In this document: piece after piece, positions 1-5,489 of the stretch
How the letters are laid out: every line of letters begins with the position of its first letter
Position numbering within the stretch: the stretch's first letter is position 1
Assembly (NCBI GenBank): GCA_946536955.1
Contig: CAMNFJ010000049.1
Location: forward strand, 1 to 17,101
Source: CAG-791 sp002394525
GTDB taxonomy: Bacteria > Bacillota > Clostridia > Lachnospirales > Lachnospiraceae
DNA length: 17,101 nt
Direction of reading: 5' to 3'
Notes under the pieces: model-generated
What the model was told of the DNA's origin: nothing
The model's database searches: none
Seen by the model: only the letters and a program-made list of their open reading frames with translations
Made by a program: the position numbers and the translations under genes

Positions 1-136
1 AACAAGCCCTAAGTGAAAGTGTGATGTATATTTTGGCTTTTTTGTATAAATCAGTGGGAAAGGCACAGAGTGAAGGAGGGGGGAGCGAGCCGGGGACGGC
101 ATGAATCGGGGGGCGCAGAGGCCAGGAGGCGCGAAA

Positions 137-166
137 AGTCGGGGGACGACAGTTCGTCCCCCGACT
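137..166 (-). terminator. Rho-independent terminator of the EAL-domain gene
   Basis: A perfect 13-bp inverted repeat (137-149 with 154-166, arm AGTCGGGGGACGA) encloses a 4-nt loop, four bases past the stop codon at 171-173. On the minus strand it runs into TTTT (134-137) before turning GC-rich. The stem is very stable but the U-tract is short. Its place directly behind the stop makes a terminator the natural reading. Confidence 0.75.
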
Positions 167-170
167 CAGG

Positions 171-1874
171 TCAGGCCGGTCTCCCGGCTTCATCCGTAAT
201 CAGTTTTTCAAATTCCTCAGGCGGCAGGGGCCTGGAGAAGTAGTAGCCCTGCACGATGTCGCAGCCCAGGGCCCGCAGGCTCTCCAGCTGCGGTGCGGTC
301 TCGACGCCCTCGGCGATCATAGGCACGGCCAGGTATTTGGCGATCTCCATGATGATCTCGACCAGGCGGTGTTTTCTGGGGTCGGTATCGACCTCCTTGA
401 CAAAGCCCATATCCAGCTTGAGGACATCGATGGGGAGGATGGAAAGGGTGTTGAGGGAGGAGTAGCCGGAGCCGAAGTCATCCATCTCGACTTTGAAGCC
501 CAGGCTGCGGAGCTTTTCCACAGAGCTGATCAGCTGGTCTGATTCCTCCGAGTAGGCGCTTTCGGTGATCTCCAGGAGATAGTCCGCGGGCGCCAGCAGG
601 TGGTCCTTCATCAGGGCACTGAACTCCTCCGGGAGGGAGGGGTCATAGATGTCGATGCGGGACACATTGACGGAGACCGGGATGATCCTGCCGAACTTTT
701 CCTTCCAGGCGGCGATCTGGGCTGCCGCCTCTCTCCAGACAAAGCGGTCCAGCTTGCGGATCAGGCCGTTCTCTTCAAACAGGGGGATGAACATGCCCGG
801 GCTGATCATGCCGATCGTGGGGTGGATCCAGCGGATCAGGGCCTCGGCACTCTGCAGGACCGGTCTGCTGCCCTGGATCCCGTATTTGGGCTGGTAGTAG
901 ACTTTGAGATGCTTCTTTTCGATCGCCTCGTCGATGTCTTCGATCAGGTGCTCCGAAAAGATCTCTTTTTCATAGAGGGCCTGGTCGTAATAGGCGATGG
1001 ACTGGGTATAATTGCCGCGGATGGTATTGCAGGCCAGCTGGGCCCGGTCAAACCTGCGCTCGACGTCGACGGTCTTGTCCACGTTCGGATAGACGCCCAG
1101 GCGGAGGCTGATGCGGTCGCTGTGGAGGAGGTCGGATATGCCTGCCTGCAGCTGGTTCATCAATTTCTCATAGCTGTCCCTGTGCTCGCAGTAAATGTAA
1201 AAATTGTCGGCCGTTGTCCGGCTGGCCAGGCCCCGGACGTTCTGCAGGCCGGCGCGGAGGTCGTCGCCGATCTGGCGCAGGACCTTGTCCCCGTATTCCT
1301 TGCCGTTGAGCTCGTTGATCAGGTGGAAGTGATTGATATTGAGGGTTAGCGCGTCCATGGGCAGCTCCGCGTGGTACTGGTCGAGCTGGGCGGCGTACTG
1401 GTGAAAATATTCCCGCATATAAAGTCCTGTCAGGCCGTCGTATTCCGTCGCCTGAATGATCTTGGAGTCCTCGGCCAGGTCGATGTTGCGCTGGACCCTG
1501 GCCAGGATGACTTCCGGGAGATCATAGGGCTTGGTGATAAAGTCGACCGCGCCCGCCCGAAGGCTTTTGACCTCTGCCTGCTTCTCCGAGGTCAGGACGA
1601 TCACAGGGATCCTGGAGAGGAGCTGTTCCTCCCGCATCCTTGCGAGCACGGCGAAGCCGTCCATGACCGGCATCTTCAGATCGAGCAGCACAAGAGAGAG
1701 CATGCTCTGATGCTCGTGGATCTTCTGCATGGCCTCCATGCCGTCACAGGCATAGATCACGTCAAAGTCTGAAGATAGGATATATCCCAGGAGCTCCCGG
1801 TTGATCTGCTCATCATCGACTACCAGAACCAGATGCTTGATGTCTTCCGCAACCTTTTTTCGTCTGATCGGCAT
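171..1874 (-). CDS. Response regulator c-di-GMP phosphodiesterase (REC-GGDEF-EAL)
   Basis: A cytoplasmic 567-aa signalling protein predicted to hydrolyse cyclic di-GMP. The receiver domain (about residues 14-130) keeps the acidic pair D20/D21, the phospho-acceptor D65 in a DLKMPVMDG context, and the conserved Thr and Lys (VLTSE, TKPYD). A GGDEF-type domain (about 150-300) opens with DGLTGLYMREYF, but its active-site loop reads TADNF (residues 221-225) in place of GGDEF, so diguanylate cyclase activity is probably lost. The EAL domain (about 315-560) looks intact: E344-A-L, then NVS, EITES, DDFGSGYSS, LKLD, AEGVET and QGYYFSRP. ATG at 1872-1874 is preceded by AGGAAGGA at 1883-1890. No partner histidine kinase lies in the window. 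It has its own promoter and terminator, so it is probably monocistronic. The c-di-GMP phosphodiesterase call is firm; the signal sensed is unknown. Confidence 0.93.
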   Translation of the reverse strand: MPIRRKKVAEDIKHLVLVVDDEQINRELLGYILSSDFDVIYACDGMEAMQKIHEHQSMLSLVLLDLKMPVMDGFAVLARMREEQLLSRIPVIVLTSEKQAEVKSLRAGAVDFITKPYDLPEVILARVQRNIDLAEDSKIIQATEYDGLTGLYMREYFHQYAAQLDQYHAELPMDALTLNINHFHLINELNGKEYGDKVLRQIGDDLRAGLQNVRGLASRTTADNFYIYCEHRDSYEKLMNQLQAGISDLLHSDRISLRLGVYPNVDKTVDVERRFDRAQLACNTIRGNYTQSIAYYDQALYEKEIFSEHLIEDIDEAIEKKHLKVYYQPKYGIQGSRPVLQSAEALIRWIHPTIGMISPGMFIPLFEENGLIRKLDRFVWREAAAQIAAWKEKFGRIIPVSVNVSRIDIYDPSLPEEFSALMKDHLLAPADYLLEITESAYSEESDQLISSVEKLRSLGFKVEMDDFGSGYSSLNTLSILPIDVLKLDMGFVKEVDTDPRKHRLVEIIMEIAKYLAVPMIAEGVETAPQLESLRALGCDIVQGYYFSRPLPPEEFEKLITDEAGRPA

Positions 1875-1899
1875 GGTGTATTTCCTTCCTGCAAATATC

Positions 1900-1917
1900 C
1901 GGCCGCACGCGCGGCCG
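1900..1917 (-). other. GC-rich hairpin in the leader of the EAL gene
   Basis: A 7-bp perfect inverted repeat (CGGCCGC at 1900-1906 with GCGGCCG at 1911-1917, 4-nt loop) lies between the predicted transcription start near 1948 and the ribosome binding site at 1883-1890. There is no U-tract, so it is not a terminator. It could influence translation or mRNA stability; the role is inferred only from position. Confidence 0.45.
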
Positions 1918-1954
1918 CCTGCGTCCCCTGCAGACTGCTCCTCTGTAACATATT

Positions 1955-1984
1955 ATTATAGCGTTTTCAACAGCCTGCTGACAA
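1955..1984 (-). promoter_or_regulatory. Sigma-A-type promoter of the EAL gene
   Basis: On the minus strand TTGTCA (1979-1984) and a perfect TATAAT (1955-1960) are 18 bp apart. The -35 box lies inside the last codons of the upstream kinase gene, whose stop is at 1967-1969. This predicts a start near 1948 and a leader of about 73 nt. It implies that the EAL gene is transcribed independently of the kinase gene. Confidence 0.75.
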
Positions 1985-2644
1985 GGGGAACAGACAGCTT
2001 CCGATCTCCTCCGCGATCTCCTCCGGGGACCTCATGGCCCCGTCCCGGGTGCATCGCACGAGCTTCCAGCCCAGCTTCCGGCAGCAGTAGGAGGCCGCCC
2101 TGGCGGATCTCTCCAGATAATCCACGTTGCGCTCATGGATATCCTTCTTTTTTTCATCCCCCCTGTAGCGGACGGCCATCAGCTTCTGGGAGATCTCCGG
2201 TTCCACCTCCAGATAGATGACCGCGTCCGGGGCGGGGATCCCCAGCAGGTCATATTCATAATGGAAGAGCCAGTCCAGATATTCCTCCCACTCCTCCTCA
2301 GGCAGCTTGGAGCACTGGTGGACGGCATTGGAGGTCGTATAGCGGTCCGCTATGATGATCCCGCCGGATTCATAAAAAGCCCCCCAGTCCGCCTTGTAAC
2401 CGGCATAGCGGTCGACCGCGTAGAAGCTGGAGGCGGCGTAGGCGTTGACCGCATAGGGGTCCGTCCCGAAATCCCCGCGCAGGTACATCCTGACCGGGGC
2501 AGAGGAATCCGACTCGTAGTTTGGGAAGGAGACCCTGCGGACGGGCAGGCCCAGGTCCGTCAGCTTTTTATAGAGCATCTCAGCCTGGGTCGCCTTTCCG
2601 GAGCCGTCCAGGCCTTCGATCACATACAGTTTACCCTTGTTCAT
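1967..2644 (-). CDS. tmk: Thymidylate kinase-like (deoxy)nucleoside monophosphate kinase
   Basis: A 225-aa P-loop kinase of the thymidylate kinase family, predicted to phosphorylate dTMP (or a related nucleotide) with ATP in the cytoplasm. It starts with the family pattern YVIEGLDGSGKATQ (P-loop residues 11-18), has the DRY motif (100-102) followed by TTSNAVHQ, and a basic LID-like segment around residues 160-172. The P-loop ends GKA where most kinases have GKT or GKS. Length is slightly above the usual size of about 205-215 aa. GGAGG is 14 nt from the ATG at 2642-2644, a long spacing, but the start fits the family N-terminus. The gene stands alone between the terminator of the VWA gene and the promoter of the EAL gene. 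It may be a paralogue of the housekeeping Tmk, so substrate and gene symbol are less sure than the fold. Confidence 0.85.
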   Translation of the reverse strand: MNKGKLYVIEGLDGSGKATQAEMLYKKLTDLGLPVRRVSFPNYESDSSAPVRMYLRGDFGTDPYAVNAYAASSFYAVDRYAGYKADWGAFYESGGIIIADRYTTSNAVHQCSKLPEEEWEEYLDWLFHYEYDLLGIPAPDAVIYLEVEPEISQKLMAVRYRGDEKKKDIHERNVDYLERSARAASYCCRKLGWKLVRCTRDGAMRSPEEIAEEIGSCLFPLSAGC

Positions 2645-2690
2645 ATCTGCGGCTATGACCTCCGTTCACAACACTAATATAAAACATGCT

Positions 2691-2753
2691 TATAAAAACA
2701 CGCACAAAAAAATCCGCATATAAAAACACACATGCAAAAACACGCACAAAAAA
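2691..2753. repeat. 18-bp direct repeat in an A/T-rich leader before the kinase gene
   Basis: AAAAACACGCACAAAAAA occurs twice on the plus strand, at 2694-2711 and 2736-2753, 42 bp apart, with the related stretch ATAAAAACACACATGC between them. The second copy supplies the U-tract of the VWA terminator on the minus strand. A -10-like TATATT (2676-2681, minus) follows the first copy, without a convincing -35 box. The repeat therefore lies in the likely promoter area of the kinase gene. Confidence 0.7.
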
Positions 2754-2783
2754 CCTGACGGAAGCATTTCTGCCTCCGACAGG
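2748..2783 (-). terminator. Rho-independent terminator of the VWA gene
   Basis: On the minus strand the arms CCTGTCGGAGGCA and TGCTTCCGTCAGG (within 2754-2783) pair with one mismatch and one G-U around a GAAA loop, and TTTTTT (2748-2753) follows directly. It lies about 100 bp past the VWA stop at 2883 and separates that gene from the kinase gene. Confidence 0.8.
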
Positions 2784-2882
2784 TATCTTATCGGGTAGAC
2801 CGGCCGCTGTCAACGCCGGCCTGCCATGGGGTATCATAGTCCACGTCCGCTCGAAGGGGCCAAAGCAGACAGTCCCGCCGCC

Positions 2883-3563
2883 TTATCTGCGGCCGCGGCT
2901 GCGCCTGCGGAAGTCCTCCCGGATCGGGGCCATGGCCTCGTCGCTGTCGAGATAGGCGTTCATCTCCTCAGCGCTGCCGGAGGCGCGGGCCCTGGAGACG
3001 ACCCCGGAGAGGACATCGTAGTTCAGCTGCGTCCCCTTGCTGTCGTGCACATAGTTTGCCGCCCGGCTGCCGGAGATCCCGAGCCTTGCGGCCTCCCTGA
3101 CCGCGTCAATGTTGGCGCCGAGAAAGAGGAATTCCCAGTGGTATTTTTCCTTCTGTCTCTCGATCATCCGCTGGACCTTGTCATAGCTGTACCTGCGGCT
3201 GGCATTCTCCATGCCGTCCGTCGTAATGATAAAAATGGTCTTCTCCGGGACGTCCTCCTCGCGGGCATACTTGTGCACGTTCCCGATGTGGTGGATGGCT
3301 CCGCCGACAGCGTCCAGCAGGGCCGTACAGCCGCGCACATAGTACTGTCTGTCCGTCATGGGTTCGACCCTGCCGATATCGGTGCGGTCGTAGATCACCT
3401 CTGCCGCGTCGTCAAAGAGAACAGTGGAGACCAGGGCCTCGCCGTCCTCCTTCTTCTGCTTTTCGATCATGCTGTTAAAGCCGCCGATCGTATCCTTCTC
3501 CAGTCCCTGCATGGACCCGCTGCGGTCCAGGATAAAAACCAGTTCTGTCAGTCCCTTTCTCAT
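2883..3563 (-). CDS. von Willebrand factor A (VWA) domain protein
   Basis: A 226-aa protein that is almost entirely one VWA domain, with no signal peptide or membrane segment, so probably cytoplasmic. The metal-ion-dependent adhesion site is complete: DRSGS (D13, S15, S17), T80 in RGCTALLDA, and D116 in TTDGMENAS. VWA proteins of this sort bind partners through a divalent metal and often act beside ATPases or modifying enzymes. The tail is basic (RRRSRGRR). ATG at 3561-3563 follows AAAGGAGG (3572-3579) at 8-nt spacing. The nearest upstream gene codes for the macro-domain protein 271 bp away, and a terminator follows. The specific function is unknown; a role together with the macro protein is only inferred from proximity. 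Confidence 0.88.
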   Translation of the reverse strand: MRKGLTELVFILDRSGSMQGLEKDTIGGFNSMIEKQKKEDGEALVSTVLFDDAAEVIYDRTDIGRVEPMTDRQYYVRGCTALLDAVGGAIHHIGNVHKYAREEDVPEKTIFIITTDGMENASRRYSYDKVQRMIERQKEKYHWEFLFLGANIDAVREAARLGISGSRAANYVHDSKGTQLNYDVLSGVVSRARASGSAEEMNAYLDSDEAMAPIREDFRRRSRGRR

Positions 3564-3640
3564 AATCTCTGCCTCCTTTTTTCATTCGGGTTGTTTCTTT
3601 ATCGGATGATCAAAGGATAACAGAAAGCCGGCGGGAAATG

Positions 3641-3688
3641 GTCGCTTCCAAAGCGACACCTGAAACCGGGGCGTCACGCTGTTTCAGG
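3641..3688 (-). other. Two adjacent perfect stem-loops between macro and VWA genes
   Basis: On the minus strand a hairpin with 8-bp arms CCTGAAAC/GTTTCAGG (3681-3688 with 3659-3666, 14-nt loop) is followed two bases later by one with 7-bp arms GTCGCTT/AAGCGAC (3651-3657 with 3641-3647, 3-nt loop). There is no U-tract. They lie about 150 bp past the macro stop and about 80 bp before the VWA start, so they could be a weak transcript end or leader structure. No clear promoter was found in 3564-3834. Confidence 0.5.
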
Positions 3689-3736
3689 CCTCCGCCCGGC
3701 CGCCGGAAGCCTTTCAGAATCCCGGAAGCAGCTGCT

Positions 3737-3843
3737 TCTCCGCGCAGGCATGAGGCTCCGGCTCAGGCCCCGGAAGCACGCAGGTCATTCTCTGCAGCCT
3801 GAGGATGCTCTCCGCGCAGGCATGAGGCCCCGGTTCAGGCCCC
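3737..3843. repeat. 35-bp direct repeat straddling the macro gene stop codon
   Basis: Two copies, 3737-3771 and 3809-3843, match at 33 of 35 positions (differences at 3757/3829 and 3762/3834) with a 72-bp offset. The second includes the last codons and TGA stop of the macro gene (3835-3837); the first is downstream of the gene. This looks like a local duplication of the gene end. Confidence 0.85.
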
Positions 3844-5154
3844 CAGGAGCGGCTGGTCATAGTCAAACAGGAGGGCATTGATCCGGTAGATATCATAGAT
3901 CCCGTTCTGTATACAGTAGGAAATGATCAGGTCAAAGCGGCTTCCCGGGGACAGGGCGATGCCGGCGCTCCTGAGCAGGTCGGTCGTTTCGTCCATGTTG
4001 AGCTCCAGGGCCACGGCCAGGGAGATCGCGGTCTTTCGTTTGGGCGTATAGTCCGCGTTGCAGCGGATCTTGGAGAAGAGCTTGCGGTCCAGGTTGGCCC
4101 GCTTGTAGACCTGGGCATCGGTCAGGCCCCGCTCATCGATCAGCCTCAGCAGGCGGTCCCGGAAGGACTCTCCCACATGGGCCATGACATCCTGCAGGCT
4201 CCTCTGCCTGGCGGGGGAAGGGCTCTCGATCCGGAACTCCTTCCGCGGAGCGGGTCCGGGTCCTGCCTGCGAAGCAGCTTCCGACCCTGCCTGCGGGACA
4301 GAGTCCGACTCCGCCTGCGGCGCAGAGTCCGGAAGCGCTGACGATTCCAGGTCCCAGGTCCCGGAAAAACTCATCTCATATTCTTCCGGATACTCCTCCT
4401 CCGCAAAGAAGCCGCTGTCCTGCACGGAATAGGAGGGGCGGCCCCCCGCCTCTTTGTCCGGGCCGGGCTTTCTGCGCCACCGCTCACCCGTCTCCCGGAG
4501 CAGGTCGCGAAGCCCCCTGGACGGACGGCCCGCGGAGCGGCCGGCATCGCTGTCCCTCCTCCTGCGCCGGTTCCGGACATGCGCGGCCAGGCCCCCTTCC
4601 CCGTACTCTTCGTCTTCCCGGGCGGCGACATAATTTTCATTGATGAACTGCCTGACCCCCTCCTGCAGGGACGCGGACAGGTCAAAGGCCCTGCGGTCGA
4701 AGACCACCAGGGTCACGTCCATCTCCGAATCCTCCATAAAGGCAGAGATCTGGTCCAGGGCGATATCCAGGGCTTTGTCCTTTGGAAAGCCGTAGACTCC
4801 AGTGGAGATCAGGGGAAAGGCTATGCTTTTGCATTCCAACTGCCTGGCGATCAGCAGGGACTTGCGGTAGCAGGAGGCCAGAAGCTCATATTCCCTGTGG
4901 TTCCCGTCGATCCAGACAGGCCCCACCGTATGGATGATATACTTTGCCTGCAGGCCGAAGGCCGGTGTCACAGCGACCTCACCGGCATTGATCCTGCCGA
5001 TCTTTCTCCTCTCCCGCAGGAGCTTCTCCTCTCCCGCGGCGCGATAGATCGCCGCGTCTGTCCCGCCTCCGTAGACAGGCTCCGGGTTGGCTGTATTGAC
5101 GATCGCGTCCGCGCGGACTTTTGTGATGTCATTTCTGATGATCTGAAAGGGCAT
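3835..5154 (-). CDS. Macro domain protein fused to a C-terminal helix-turn-helix-like domain
   Basis: A 439-aa cytoplasmic protein in three parts. Residues 1-175 are a macro domain, the fold that binds or removes ADP-ribose: NTANPEPVYGGGTDAAIYRAAG-type loop (N20, N23, G29-G31, D33), then HTVGPVW and PLISTGVYGFPKDKA. Residues about 185-315 are a low-complexity, charged linker with an 8-aa tandem repeat (DSAPQAES, DSVPQAGS, EAASQAGP). Residues about 320-439 form an alpha-helical domain resembling XRE-type helix-turn-helix proteins (LTDAQVYKRANLDRKLFSKI), ending in YDQPLLGA. ATG at 5152-5154 follows TTGGAGG (5162-5168) at 7 nt. A terminator separates it from oppA, and a -10-like box lies upstream, so it has its own transcript. 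ADP-ribose binding is well supported; the substrate and any DNA or RNA target are not. Confidence 0.87.
   Translation of the reverse strand: MPFQIIRNDITKVRADAIVNTANPEPVYGGGTDAAIYRAAGEEKLLRERRKIGRINAGEVAVTPAFGLQAKYIIHTVGPVWIDGNHREYELLASCYRKSLLIARQLECKSIAFPLISTGVYGFPKDKALDIALDQISAFMEDSEMDVTLVVFDRRAFDLSASLQEGVRQFINENYVAAREDEEYGEGGLAAHVRNRRRRRDSDAGRSAGRPSRGLRDLLRETGERWRRKPGPDKEAGGRPSYSVQDSGFFAEEEYPEEYEMSFSGTWDLESSALPDSAPQAESDSVPQAGSEAASQAGPGPAPRKEFRIESPSPARQRSLQDVMAHVGESFRDRLLRLIDERGLTDAQVYKRANLDRKLFSKIRCNADYTPKRKTAISLAVALELNMDETTDLLRSAGIALSPGSRFDLIISYCIQNGIYDIYRINALLFDYDQPLLGA
4257..4328. repeat. Three 24-bp tandem repeats inside the macro gene
   Basis: Units 4257-4280, 4281-4304 and 4305-4328 share the CTGCCTGCG/CCGCCTGCGG core and keep the reading frame, encoding three 8-residue repeats at about residues 276-300 of the linker. 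The last two units are the most alike. Copy number could vary between strains without breaking the gene. Confidence 0.75.
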
Positions 5155-5350
5155 ACTGCTGCCTCCAATCTGAGAAAAACGCCTGGGTTAATGGTCTGGA
5201 ACATGCCTCCGGACAAGCTGCAGCGGACAGGTCCGGAAAAACCAGTAAATTTCAGGAAGCCGGCCGGCAGCCGCTTCCGGCCGTCCTGTCCTCCATTATA
5301 ATCTCTCCGGCTGACTTCATCTATAAAAAACAGCCGGGAAAACAGCGCAC
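5155..5350 (-). promoter_or_regulatory. Promoter region and structured leader of the macro gene
   Basis: A perfect TATAAT on the minus strand (5295-5300) lies about 140 bp before the macro ATG; no good -35 box was found at the right distance. The leader behind it has two inverted repeats: GGAAGC/GCTTCC (5255-5260, 5273-5278) and CCGGAC/GTCCGG (5209-5214, 5231-5236). No known riboswitch consensus was recognised. The stretch between oppA and macro otherwise holds only the terminator. Confidence 0.45.
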
Positions 5351-5400
5351 AAAAAAACGGCATCCCGCAGGCAGCAGCTGTCTGCGGAATGCCGTTTTTT
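5351..5400. terminator. Bidirectional terminator after oppA
   Basis: A long near-perfect hairpin: AAAAAACGGCAT at the left pairs with ATGCCGTTTTTT at the right (12 bp), and inside it CCGCAG/CTGCGG and CAG/CTG continue the stem. T-tracts are present on both strands. On the minus strand it ends the opp transcript about 90 bp past the oppA stop. Confidence 0.92.
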
Positions 5401-5489
5401 CAGTTGTCAGCCCCTGCTGCCGTCAAAGCTCCGGAGCTTGTGGCAGACAGGGCGCGTGAGGCGTCTTTTAAGACTTTTTTATTCCCTGA

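Noticed and set aside
101..196. 31-codon plus-strand frame after GGAGGGGGG
   Set aside because: The purine-rich tract is about 20 nt from the ATG, the frame runs through the EAL terminator into antisense, and no similarity is recognisable. I see nothing else definite in 1-136.
3714..3896. 60-codon minus-strand frame over the macro gene end
   Set aside because: It is produced by the 35-bp duplication (PEPHACAE occurs twice), overlaps the macro gene in another frame and has no clear ribosome binding site.
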